This document shows, one piece after another, positions 35,411 through 43,368 of a stretch of 64,000 nt of DNA (positions are counted from its first letter, which is position 1; the number at the start of each line of letters is the position of its first letter). The DNA is from a beta proteobacterium AAP51. Lineage in GTDB: Bacteria; Pseudomonadota; Gammaproteobacteria; Burkholderiales; Burkholderiaceae_C. Below the pieces are notes generated by a model. It searched no databases. It saw nothing but the letters and a program-made list of their open reading frames with translations, and was not told the origin of the DNA. Position numbers and translations under genes: made by a program. Location: positions 43,485 through 107,484 of the forward strand of contig LJHT01000017.1 of assembly GCA_001295905.1 (NCBI GenBank), given 5' to 3'.

Positions 35411-36247
35411 GTGAGCGCCGCCGTCTGGGGCGAAGCCGCCTTCCTGGGCGTGCTGCAGGGGCTGACGGAGTTCCTGCCTGTTTCTTCCAGCGCGCACCTG
35501 CGCATCGTTGGCCCGCTGCTGCCTTCGGGTGGCGACCCCGGCGCGGCCTTCACCGCCATCACGCAGCTGGGCACCGAGGCGGCCGTGTTGCTGTACTTCC
35601 GCAAGGAGCTCACGGCGATGGCGCTCTCCTGGTGGCGCTCGGTCATCAGCCTGGGGCGCCATGGCGACGCCGATTCGCGCATGGGCTGGCTCATCATCGT
35701 GGGCACGCTGCCCATCGCGCTGCTGGGCCTGCTGTTCAAGGACGCCATCGAGACCTCGCTGCGCAACCTGTACATCACCGCCACCATGCTCATCGTCTTC
35801 GGCCTGATCCTGTGGGCGGCCGACCGCTACGGCAGACAGGAACGCACGCTGAAGGACCTGGGCTGGAAACACGGCCTGCTCTTCGGCCTGGCGCAGGCGC
35901 TGGCGCTGATACCGGGCGTGTCGCGCTCGGGCGGCACCATCACCGCGGGCCTGCTGATGGGCTACACGCGCGAAGCCGCCGCGCGCTACAGCTTCCTGCT
36001 GGCGGTGCCGGCGGTGATGGCCTCGGGCCTGTACCAGCTGTGGCGCAGCAGCGAGGTGGGCAGCCCCATCCCACCTGGGCCCACGATGCTGGCCACGGTG
36101 ATCGCCTTCGTCGTGGGCTACGTGGTCATCGTGGCCTTCATGAAGTTCGTCACCACGCGCAGCTACGTGCCCTTCGTGGCCTACCGCATCGCGCTCGGCC
36201 TGCTGGTGTTCCTGCTGCTGGGCCTGGGCGTGTTGCAGCCCCTGTAG
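35411..36247 (+). CDS. uppP: Undecaprenyl-diphosphatase UppP (BacA)
   Basis: A 278-aa, roughly eight-helix membrane enzyme that dephosphorylates undecaprenyl diphosphate so the carrier lipid can be reused for peptidoglycan. The active-site motifs are [14 protein letters not shown] near residue 20 and PGVSRSGGT near 170. The GTG at 35411 has AGGTG 7 nt upstream; GTG 35402 is an alternative. It is divergent from intI, in the position a first gene cassette would occupy, but carries no visible attC and is a usual housekeeping gene. Confidence 0.95.
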   Translation: MSAAVWGEAAFLGVLQGLTEFLPVSSSAHLRIVGPLLPSGGDPGAAFTAITQLGTEAAVLLYFRKELTAMALSWWRSVISLGRHGDADSRMGWLIIVGTLPIALLGLLFKDAIETSLRNLYITATMLIVFGLILWAADRYGRQERTLKDLGWKHGLLFGLAQALALIPGVSRSGGTITAGLLMGYTREAAARYSFLLAVPAVMASGLYQLWRSSEVGSPIPPGPTMLATVIAFVVGYVVIVAFMKFVTTRSYVPFVAYRIALGLLVFLLLGLGVLQPL

Positions 36248-36263
36248 ACGGACAGACAGACGC

Positions 36264-38018
36264 ATGAAGCATGGACTGCACCTCGCGGGCTGGACACTGC
36301 TGATGGGCATGGCACCCGCGCTGGCGCAAGCACCGTCCACCGATGGGCTGCAGCAGGCCCTGGCCACCCGCTTCGAGGGCGACCGCACCGGCGTGTGCGT
36401 GCAGGCGGCGGTGGTGGAAGGCGGCCGCGTGCTGCGCGGCGCGCATTGCGCGGGCACGCGGCCTGCGGGGGCAGCGGCCGCGCGGCCCGCACCGCCCGCA
36501 CCACCTGCAGACGCCAGCTTCGAGATCGGCTCGGTGACGAAGACGATGCTGGCCCTGCTGGTGGCCGATCTCGTGCAGGCGGGCCGCTGGACGCTGGACG
36601 ACCCCATCGCCCGCCACCTGCCTGCAGGCACCGTGGTGCCCAGCCAGCCGGGGCGCGAGATCCTCGTGCGCGACCTGCTCACACACCGCTCGGGCCTGCC
36701 GCCGCTGCCGCCCCGATGGCAGCCCGCGCAGCCGGCCAACCCCTACGAGGGCCTGACGCCCGCCCGGCTGCTGTCGGCCTTGGGCGAGGTGCGGCTGGCC
36801 CAGCCCATCGGCAGCCGCTTCGAGTATTCGAACTTCGGCGCGATGCTGCTGTCGCTGGCGGTGGCACGCGCCCACGGCAGCGACAGCCTGGAGCCCCTGC
36901 TGCGCAGCAAGCTCTGGGCGCCGCTGGGCATGCAGGGCGCGCAGCTCAACCGCCTGCAACCCACACCGCCAGCCGCCAGCGGCCACCTGCCGGGCGGCCT
37001 GTCCACCAGCCCCTGGACGGCCCACCCGCAACTGGCCGGCGTGGGCATGGTGCGCGCCACGCTGGACGACCTGGTGCGCTATGTCCAGGCGCAGCTGGCA
37101 GCAGCGGCAATGCCGTCAGCGGCCACATCCAATGCGCCTGCGGCCAGCGTTGCGGGCAAGCCCTCATCCCCTGCCCCCTCCTCCACCCCCGCCCCCAGCC
37201 TGCAGGCCGCGCTGCATCTCACCCAGCAGCCGCTGGCACCGGGTTTCGGCATGGCCTGGTCCATCGCCCAGCCGGCCGGCCGCACGGTGGTGTTCCATGA
37301 AGGCGGCACCGGCGGCTTTTCCAGCCTGGTGGCCTTCGAGCCCGCCACGCAGCGCGCCGTGGTGGTGCTGGCCGACACCACGCTCACCGACCAGGGCGGC
37401 CTGGGCGACATCGGCTTGCACCTGCTGGGCGTGCCCGGCCCGGCGCTGGCGCCGCGGCGCGCGGTGCCTCTGCCTGCCACGCTGCGCGAGGCCATGGCGG
37501 GCGACTACCTGCTGGCCGGCCTGCCCATGCGGCTGTGGGCCCAGGGCGAGGTGCTGATGGCCCAGGCCCAGGGCCAAAGCGCCTTCGAACTGAAGCTGGA
37601 CAGCCGCGGCGACTTCTACCCCGCCGACACCGTGGGCGTGGCTGCGCGCCTGGTGCCGCTGCGCGAAGGTGAACGCATCACCGGTTTCCGCTGGCACCAG
37701 GGCGGTGGCGCGCTGGTGGCCGAGCGCGCCGGCGCCCGCCCCGCACTGACGGCGCAGAACCCGGCCTGGCAAGACTGGGCCGGCGAATACACGCTGGCGC
37801 CGCAGTTCGCGCTGCGCGTGTTCGAACGCGAGGGCCAGCTGATGCTGCAAGGCAGCGGCCAGCCCGCACTGGCCGGCGAACCCACCGGCCCCGACCGCGT
37901 GGAAGTGAAGGCCGTGGGCGCGGTATTCGAGTTCACGCGCGACGCCACGGGCCGGGTGACGGCGCTCACGCTCCGCCAGGGCGGGCAGATCATCACGGGG
38001 CCGAAGCGCCAGCCCTGA
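36264..38018 (+). CDS. Serine hydrolase of the beta-lactamase/AmpC family
   Basis: A 584-aa exported protein with signal peptide (GWTLLMGMAPALAQA). The penicillin-binding fold has SVTK (SxxK, ~residues 91-94), YSN in FEYSNFGAM, and HEGGTGG replacing the KTG triad in the style of esterase EstB-type enzymes. A Pro/Ala/Ser-rich insert lies at about 290-315. The last ~180 residues form a beta-rich domain like DUF3471. Probably a periplasmic peptidase or esterase rather than a resistance enzyme. Follows uppP by 16 bp. Confidence 0.87.
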   Translation: MKHGLHLAGWTLLMGMAPALAQAPSTDGLQQALATRFEGDRTGVCVQAAVVEGGRVLRGAHCAGTRPAGAAAARPAPPAPPADASFEIGSVTKTMLALLVADLVQAGRWTLDDPIARHLPAGTVVPSQPGREILVRDLLTHRSGLPPLPPRWQPAQPANPYEGLTPARLLSALGEVRLAQPIGSRFEYSNFGAMLLSLAVARAHGSDSLEPLLRSKLWAPLGMQGAQLNRLQPTPPAASGHLPGGLSTSPWTAHPQLAGVGMVRATLDDLVRYVQAQLAAAAMPSAATSNAPAASVAGKPSSPAPSSTPAPSLQAALHLTQQPLAPGFGMAWSIAQPAGRTVVFHEGGTGGFSSLVAFEPATQRAVVVLADTTLTDQGGLGDIGLHLLGVPGPALAPRRAVPLPATLREAMAGDYLLAGLPMRLWAQGEVLMAQAQGQSAFELKLDSRGDFYPADTVGVAARLVPLREGERITGFRWHQGGGALVAERAGARPALTAQNPAWQDWAGEYTLAPQFALRVFEREGQLMLQGSGQPALAGEPTGPDRVEVKAVGAVFEFTRDATGRVTALTLRQGGQIITGPKRQP

Positions 38019-38059
38019 ACACGGCCGGCGCCAACGCCGCCAAACCGGCAGGCGGGCCG

Positions 38060-38662
38060 CTACAGCCAGCCGTTGGCCCGCGCGATGCGCGCCGATTCCA
38101 CGCGGTTCTCGGCGCCCAGCTTGCTGGCGGCTTCGTGCAGGTAGTTGCGCACGGTGCCGTGCGACAAGCCCAGCACCTCGGCGATCTCCTTGTTGCTGCG
38201 GCCTGCTTCGGCCAGGCGCAGCACGGCGCGTTCGCGCTCGCTCAGCGGGTCGGGCGCGCCCCAGGCGGCTTCGGCCAGTTCGGGCGCCACCACGCGCTGG
38301 CCGGCGGCCACGCGGCGCACGGCGGCGGCCAGCTCTTCGCTGGGCTGGTCTTTCAGCAGGTAGCCGCGCACGCCGGCGTCCAGCGCGCGGCGCAGGTAGC
38401 CGGGGCGGCCGAAGGTGGTGACGATGAGCACCTGTACCGGCAGCCGCTCGGCCTGGATGCGCGCGGCCAGCTCCAGTCCGGTGAGGCCGGGCATCTCGAT
38501 GTCAGACAGCAGCACCTGCGGCTTTGCACGCTGCACCAGCGCCCAGGCGGCCAGGCCGTCGGGGGCGCGGCCCACCACCTCGATGTCGGGCTCCAACCCC
38601 AGCAGCGTGGCCAGGGCGCCCAGCACCATGCCCTGGTCTTCGGCGACGACGACGCGGATCAT
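38060..38662 (-). CDS. LuxR-type response regulator (NarL/DesR-like)
   Basis: A 200-aa regulator. Receiver domain: acidic pair in VVVAEDQGM, phospho-acceptor Asp in LLSDIEMPGLTG, Thr in VTTFGRPGYL and Lys in GYLLKDQP. LuxR helix-turn-helix: LSERERAVLRLAEAGRSNKEIAEVLGLSHGTVRNYLHEA. Its ATG overlaps the stop of the kinase gene, so the two are a cognate pair. As last gene of a five-gene operon with an ABC exporter, it probably controls that operon. Confidence 0.93.
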   Translation of the reverse strand: MIRVVVAEDQGMVLGALATLLGLEPDIEVVGRAPDGLAAWALVQRAKPQVLLSDIEMPGLTGLELAARIQAERLPVQVLIVTTFGRPGYLRRALDAGVRGYLLKDQPSEELAAAVRRVAAGQRVVAPELAEAAWGAPDPLSERERAVLRLAEAGRSNKEIAEVLGLSHGTVRNYLHEAASKLGAENRVESARIARANGWL

Positions 38663-39912
38663 GGCGCCGGGCCGCCCGGCCCTTGCGGCACGAAAGCCAC
38701 CAGCACACTGCCGGCTGGTTTGAACTGCAGTGCCAGCGTGCCCCCCACGGCGGCCAGGCGCTGGCGCATGCCGGCGATACCGTGGCCCTCGGGGGCCTGC
38801 GCTGGAGCGAGCGGCCCGCCGACGCTGGTGGCCGCAGGCGCTGCTGGCAGGTCTGGCGTGGCGGCCGGGCCCGGCAGCTCGCGGCTGTCGCGGATGCGCA
38901 GCACCACGCCGCCGCCTTCGCGCGTGAAGGTCACCTCGCACTGCCGCGCCTGCGCGTGCCGCACCACGTTCGTCACGCCTTCCAGCAGCACGAAGGCCAG
39001 CGCGGTTTCCACCTCGGGCGGCAGCACCGGCGGCACGCCCTCGGTGCGCAGGGTGATGCCGGCGCTGTCCAGCGCGCGGCGCGCGGTGGCCAGTTCGGTG
39101 GCCAGGCGCGTGGAACGCATGCCGGTGACGGCTGCGCGCACATCGGCCAGCGCGGTGCGCGCGGTGCGGCGTATGTCTTCGATCTCGGCTTTGGCGCGCG
39201 CCGGGTCGGCATCGATCAGGCGGCCCGCCAGGTCGGCCTTCACGGCCACGGCGGTGAGGGTGTGGCCCAGCAGGTCGTGCAGGTCGCGCGCGATGCGCTC
39301 CCGCTCGGCCACCACGGCCAGGCGGCGTGCTTCGTCGCGGCTGGCGGCGAGCTCGGCACTCTGCGCGGCGTAGGCGGCCGAGTAGACCGAGACCATGGTC
39401 GTCATGGCACTGAAGAACAGCGTGGGCAGCCAGTCGCCCAGGCCGATGTCGCGCCAGAGCACGAAGGCCGCCACCACCGCGGCCACCGCCGCCACGGCCA
39501 GGTAAGCGCGGCGCCGGGGCAACAGGCCGCCCAGCAGGCCGCAGGCGTAGACGATGAACACGCCCCAGATGCCGCCGAAGGGCTGCAGCGCCAGGCCGAT
39601 GGCGGCCACCGCCAGCCCGCAATGCAAGGCCCGCGCGTCGTTGCGGCCGAAGCCGGCCAGGTAGAGCGGCAGGAACACGGCCACGCCCACGGCCGAGGCC
39701 GCGATGTCCAGCACCGAGGGCGGGCGGCCCAGCCAGGGCAGCGGGTAGATGAGCAGGTAGGCGAGGAACCAGTAGCCCATCTGGCGCGTGCTGCGGTCGA
39801 GCGCGGCCATGTCCTGCGGCCCCGCCGCGGGGGCCGCAGAAGCCGCAGGGGACGGGCTGGCCGGCAACTCGGCGGCAGAAGGCGTGGAGGGGGTCGAAGT
39901 CAGCGGCTTCAC
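38659..39912 (-). CDS. Sensor histidine kinase, DesK/NarX-type (HisKA_3)
   Basis: A 417-aa membrane kinase. An Ala/Pro/Ser-rich N-terminus precedes five or six transmembrane helices (~45-185), then the HisKA_3 phospho-acceptor motif ERERIARDLHDLLGHTLTAVAVKADLA and an HATPase domain (LLEGVTNVVRHAQA, then GHGIAGMRQRLAAVGG). The membrane-only sensor without periplasmic domain is typical of DesK, which senses the bilayer or a peptide-exporter partner. Overlaps both neighbours by 4 nt. Confidence 0.92.
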   Translation of the reverse strand: MKPLTSTPSTPSAAELPASPSPAASAAPAAGPQDMAALDRSTRQMGYWFLAYLLIYPLPWLGRPPSVLDIAASAVGVAVFLPLYLAGFGRNDARALHCGLAVAAIGLALQPFGGIWGVFIVYACGLLGGLLPRRRAYLAVAAVAAVVAAFVLWRDIGLGDWLPTLFFSAMTTMVSVYSAAYAAQSAELAASRDEARRLAVVAERERIARDLHDLLGHTLTAVAVKADLAGRLIDADPARAKAEIEDIRRTARTALADVRAAVTGMRSTRLATELATARRALDSAGITLRTEGVPPVLPPEVETALAFVLLEGVTNVVRHAQARQCEVTFTREGGGVVLRIRDSRELPGPAATPDLPAAPAATSVGGPLAPAQAPEGHGIAGMRQRLAAVGGTLALQFKPAGSVLVAFVPQGPGGPAP

Positions 39913-41276
39913 GGGGCCTCAGGATACTGGCGGCGCTGCACCGGCGCGCCGTTCTTCCAGATGCGCTGGATGGCGCGCGTGGCCAGGATGTCGGTGGTTG
40001 GGTCGCCGGCCACCAGCAGCAGGTCGGCACGCTGGCCGGGCGCGACGCGGCCGCGGTCGGCCAGGCCGAAGCGCTGCGCCGGGGCGGCGGTAGCCGCGCG
40101 CAGGGCCTGCGTGGGCGTGAGGCCGGCGCGCACCAGCAGTTCCAGCTCGTGGTGCAGGCTGGCGCCGTGGGCCGTGCCGGGGTTCGGCGCGTCCGAGCCG
40201 GCCAGGATCTCCACCCCGCCTTCGTGCAACGCGCGCACCGAGGCCAGTGCGGTGTCCAGCCTGAACATCGTCAGCTTGGTGGGTGGGGGCTGCAGCATCG
40301 CGCGCCTTTGCTCGGGGGTGAGGAAGGGGCGCAGGCGGGGGTCGGCCGACAGGCGGGCGGGCTCGCGCACCGCACCGGCCGGCGGCGGCGTGGGGTCGAC
40401 ACCCGCCACCACCGCCAGCGTGGGCGTGACGAAGGCGCCGCGCTCGCGCGCCAGCTGCACCAGCGCGGCATCGGCCACCTCGTCCACATGCACGTGCACC
40501 AGCCCGTCGGCGCCGGCTTCCAGCGCATGGCGGGCCGCGAACTGGCGCGAGACATGCACCACCGCGCGCTGCCCGCGTTGCTGTGTGGCCTGCACGAGGG
40601 CCGCGACGGTGTCGCGGTCGAGGGAAGGAAACGGCGGGCCCAGGCCGTTGGCGTCGCGCGGCTCGTAGACGATCTTGATGAAGTCGGAGCCCTCGGCCAG
40701 GCGCGCCTCCACCCAGGCCGGCGCCTGCGCGGGCTGCGTGAGCGTGGGCACGGGCTGGCCGAACTGCGTGCCGTGGCCGCGCGGCGCGGTGGCCAGGTGG
40801 CCGGCGGTGAAGAGGTCGGCGTGCGCGCGCGGCGCCAGGGCTTCGCGCGTGCGGCGCAGCTCGCGCGCGGGGCCGGGGTCGGAGAACATGTCCAGCACCG
40901 TGGTGACGCCGAAGTTCAGCGTCTCGGCCAGCGCGTTGCCCCAGGTGTGCACGTGGGCGTCGATCAGGCCCGGCAGCAGCGTGTGGCCGCGGCCATCCAC
41001 CACCTCCAGGCCCGGCGGCACGGCCACGCCGGGGCCGGCCTCGACGATGCGCCCTTCGCGCACCACCACGGTGGCCTGTTCCAGCACGCGCTCGCCGTCG
41101 AACAGGCGCACGTCGCGCACCACGAAGCCGGGGGCGGGCGGGGCCAGGCGCTCGTCGCCGGGTTCGGGCAAGGCAAAGAAGAAGCCCACCACGCCGGCGG
41201 CCAGCACGGCCGCGAAAGCCCCCTTCACGGCCCGGCGGCGCGCCGGTGCCGGGCCTGCAGGCAGCGCCGCCTTCAT
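39909..41276 (-). CDS. Membrane-anchored metal-dependent amidohydrolase (imidazolonepropionase-like)
   Basis: A 455-aa protein. A single N-terminal hydrophobic helix (~residues 17-38, VKGAFAAVLAAGVVGFFFAL) anchors it; the amidohydrolase-1 domain follows with HxH in LIDAHVHTWGN, further ligands in VHVSRQFAARHALEAGADGLVHVH and the Asp in ILAGSDAPNPGTAHG. The family hydrolyses peptides, lactams or cyclic ureas. Its place between an ABC exporter and a two-component system is unusual and suggests action on the exported or sensed molecule. The start overlaps the permease stop (TGATG). Confidence 0.88.
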   Translation of the reverse strand: MKAALPAGPAPARRRAVKGAFAAVLAAGVVGFFFALPEPGDERLAPPAPGFVVRDVRLFDGERVLEQATVVVREGRIVEAGPGVAVPPGLEVVDGRGHTLLPGLIDAHVHTWGNALAETLNFGVTTVLDMFSDPGPARELRRTREALAPRAHADLFTAGHLATAPRGHGTQFGQPVPTLTQPAQAPAWVEARLAEGSDFIKIVYEPRDANGLGPPFPSLDRDTVAALVQATQQRGQRAVVHVSRQFAARHALEAGADGLVHVHVDEVADAALVQLARERGAFVTPTLAVVAGVDPTPPPAGAVREPARLSADPRLRPFLTPEQRRAMLQPPPTKLTMFRLDTALASVRALHEGGVEILAGSDAPNPGTAHGASLHHELELLVRAGLTPTQALRAATAAPAQRFGLADRGRVAPGQRADLLLVAGDPTTDILATRAIQRIWKNGAPVQRRQYPEAP

Positions 41277-42016
41277 CAGCGGTGCGCGCGGCGCCAGGCC
41301 CAGGCCACGGCCGCCGCGAAAGCGAGCGTGAAGCCCAGCACCGCCGCCCCGTGGCCCCAGGCGCTGCCGTGGATGGTGCGGCCGCTGAGCGCCAGCGCCA
41401 GCTCGGCCAGGTGGAAGGTGGGCATCAGCTGCGACAGGCCCTGCATCCAGCCCGGAAACAGGAAGACCGGAATCCACAGGCCGCCCAGCACGGCCAGCCC
41501 GAGGAAGAGCAGGTTGGTCACGCCCATGGCCGCCGAGCCGCCGAAGCTGAGGCCCACCACCAGCCCCAGCAGCCCCATGGGCACGGCCCCCAGCAGGTGC
41601 ACCAGCGCCAGTGCCACCCAGGTGCTGCGCGGCAGCAGCACGCCGCCGGCCCAGGCCGCCACGGCATAGAGCGCCAGCACCACCAGCGCCGTGAAGCCCA
41701 GGCAGGTGAGCAGCTTGGCCCCCAGGTACAGCGGCACCGGCAGCGGCGTGACCTGCTTCAGCGCCAGCTGCCCGGCTTCGCGTTCATGAGCGATGCCGGC
41801 GCCGAAGGCGAACAGCGCCGGGCCCAGCGAGGCGAACACGCCGTAGGTGGCCATCAGGTAGGCGGCGTTGCCTCCGCCGGGCCGCGCCAGCACGATGGCG
41901 AAGAGCGCGTAGAAGGCCAGCGGCAGCACCAGCGTGGGAATGGCGAAGGCGGGCTGGCGCCAGGCCTTGCGCCATTCGGCGCCGGTCTCGGCCATCAGCA
42001 GCGAGAACGTATTCAT
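41276..42016 (-). CDS. ABC-2 type transporter permease
   Basis: A 246-aa membrane protein with six hydrophobic helices. Family marks are the N-terminal EWRKAWRQPAFAIPTLVLPLAFYALF, HEREAGQLALKQVTPLPVPLYLGAKLL, and the late LAVLGGLWIPVFLFPGWMQGLSQLMPTFHLAEL typical of ABC-2 exporters in DesK/DesR clusters. Overlaps the ATPase gene by 4 nt. Confidence 0.9.
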   Translation of the reverse strand: MNTFSLLMAETGAEWRKAWRQPAFAIPTLVLPLAFYALFAIVLARPGGGNAAYLMATYGVFASLGPALFAFGAGIAHEREAGQLALKQVTPLPVPLYLGAKLLTCLGFTALVVLALYAVAAWAGGVLLPRSTWVALALVHLLGAVPMGLLGLVVGLSFGGSAAMGVTNLLFLGLAVLGGLWIPVFLFPGWMQGLSQLMPTFHLAELALALSGRTIHGSAWGHGAAVLGFTLAFAAAVAWAWRRAHR

Positions 42017-42975
42017 GCAGCCTCTTTCTTCAACAGGTCGAGCACGGCGTCTTCCAGGCTGGTGCCCGTGACCTCGAGTTCGGCAACGCCGTCGTCTTCG
42101 GCCAGCAGGGCGCGCAGCGTGGCTTCGGGCGCCCGCGTGCGCAGCGCCACGTGGCGGCCGCGTGTTTCGGCTTCATGCACGCCGGGCAGCGCACGCAGCC
42201 GCTCCAGCGGCAGACGGCTGAGGCAGCGCACCCAGCGCGCGGCCACGCGGGTGCGGATGTCGCCCGGCGTGCCGTCGGCCACCACGCGGCCGCCGGCCAG
42301 CAACAGCACGCGGTCGGACAGCGCCTCGGCTTCTTCCAGCAGGTGCGTGGTCAGCAGCACGGCGCAGCCTTCGTCGGCCAGCGCACGCACCGTTTGCCAC
42401 AGCGCGCGGCGCGATTCGGCGTCCAGCGCCGCCGTGGGTTCGTCCAGCACCAGCAGGCGCGGCCGGCCGCACAAGGCCAGCGCGAACTGCACGCGCCGCT
42501 GCTGGCCGCCCGACAGCGCCTCGTAGCGGCGTGCGGCCAGGTCTTGCAGGCCGGCCAGCGCCAGGGTTTCGGCCAGCGGCCGGGGCGCGGGGTAGTAGCG
42601 CGTGTGCAGCGCCACGTGTTCCTGCACCGTGAGCTGCGGCGCCAGGCCCGCGCTCTGCAGCATGGCGCCGGTGAGCTGGCGCGCGGCCAGGCTGCCGGGC
42701 GCATGGCCGGCCACCTGCAGCGTGCCGGCATCGGCGCGCAGGCGGCCCAGCACCAGGCCCACCAGCGTGCTCTTGCCGGCGCCGTTGGGGCCCAGCAGCG
42801 TGCTCACGCGGCCGGCGTGGATGTCGAGGTCGAGCCCGTGCAGCGCCACGGTGGCGCCATAGCGGCGCACCAGGCCGCGCGCCTGGATGGCCGGCGCGCT
42901 GGAGGGCATGGCCGCGACGGCGGCAGCCGTCAGGCCGACGGGCAGCTTCGGGGGGTGGAGGGTGGCGGTGTTCAT
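42013..42975 (-). CDS. ABC-2 transporter ATP-binding protein
   Basis: A 320-aa ATPase. Walker A GPNGAGKS, a Q-loop in QLTGAMLQSAGLAPQLTV, signature LSGGQQRRVQFALAL, Walker B LLVLDEPTAALD and switch His in LLTTHLLEEAEALSDR. The C-terminal ~90 residues are the regulatory region found in DrrA/CcmA-type exporters. First gene of the operon; the ~30-residue N-terminal extension before IQARGLVRRYG may mean a later start, but no better ribosome site was seen. Confidence 0.92.
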   Translation of the reverse strand: MNTATLHPPKLPVGLTAAAVAAMPSSAPAIQARGLVRRYGATVALHGLDLDIHAGRVSTLLGPNGAGKSTLVGLVLGRLRADAGTLQVAGHAPGSLAARQLTGAMLQSAGLAPQLTVQEHVALHTRYYPAPRPLAETLALAGLQDLAARRYEALSGGQQRRVQFALALCGRPRLLVLDEPTAALDAESRRALWQTVRALADEGCAVLLTTHLLEEAEALSDRVLLLAGGRVVADGTPGDIRTRVAARWVRCLSRLPLERLRALPGVHEAETRGRHVALRTRAPEATLRALLAEDDGVAELEVTGTSLEDAVLDLLKKEAA

Positions 42976-43034
42976 GCCGCCACTGTGGCCGGGCCGGGCA
43001 GCGCGCGCCAGTGCCGGGTGTCAGCCGCTGCAGG

Positions 43035-43046
43035 TGACAAATGTCA
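43035..43046. promoter_or_regulatory. Palindromic operator candidate TGACAAATGTCA
   Basis: A perfect TGACA-N2-TGTCA dyad, with another TGTCA half-site at 43019-43023, in the 142-bp gap upstream of the ABC/two-component operon and of the small Cys-rich gene. LuxR-type regulators such as DesR bind short dyads of this kind, so self-control of the operon is reasonable. It lies 60 bp from the ATPase start codon. Confidence 0.45.
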
Positions 43047-43117
43047 GGCGCCCTGCCCCCACGGCGCGCGGGCGGCTGCGGCTGGGCAGAATGCGCGCTC
43101 CACACCGAGGAGGCCCC

Positions 43118-43303
43118 ATGAGCGAAGACCCGCGCTGCTGCGGCAGCGGCACCTGCATCATCGACCCCGAAGGCCGCTGCTGGTGCGGCCAGCAATGGGA
43201 CGGCGAGAAGATGGCCGCGCCGCGGCACTCACCACCGGCCAGCGAGCCCGAAGCCCACGCCACGCCGGCGCCGGCCGCCGGCGGCAATGTCACCGGACGT
43301 TGA
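43118..43303 (+). CDS. Small cysteine-rich protein of unknown function
   Basis: 61 aa with an excellent GAGGAGG Shine-Dalgarno 5 nt before the ATG at 43118. The N-terminal 25 residues carry a compact Cys cluster: CCGSGTCIIDPEGRCWCGQ, i.e. C-C-x3-C-x7-C-x-C, suited to Zn2+ or an iron-sulfur/metal site. The rest is Pro/Ala/Glu-rich and probably flexible. Its stop codon lies inside the PpsR-type box in front of bchE. No function can be assigned. Confidence 0.75.
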   Translation: MSEDPRCCGSGTCIIDPEGRCWCGQQWDGEKMAAPRHSPPASEPEAHATPAPAAGGNVTGR

Positions 43304-43305
43304 CA
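43288..43305 (+). promoter_or_regulatory. PpsR/CrtJ-type box at the bchE promoter
   Basis: TGTC-N10-GACA, which satisfies the TGT-N12-ACA pattern recognised by the aerobic photosynthesis repressor PpsR/CrtJ. Its right half coincides with a perfect -35 hexamer TTGACA (43300-43305); no good -10 was found at 17 nt. It is 64 bp upstream of the bchE ATG, so repression of bchE-bchJ under oxygen is the natural reading. Confidence 0.7.
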
Positions 43306-43368
43306 CAGCACAAAAGCGCGCCGCTGCAGCCGCCTTAGCGTGGGCACCCTGAACCCCAGGGAGCCCCC

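Noticed and set aside
36264..38018. Antibiotic-resistance beta-lactamase
   Set aside because: HEGG replaces KTG and a large C-terminal domain is present; this fits esterase/peptidase-like relatives better.
43019..43039. TGTCA ... TGACA as a second PpsR box
   Set aside because: Spacing is 15 instead of 12 between TGT and ACA; it fails the pattern that the site at 43288 meets exactly.
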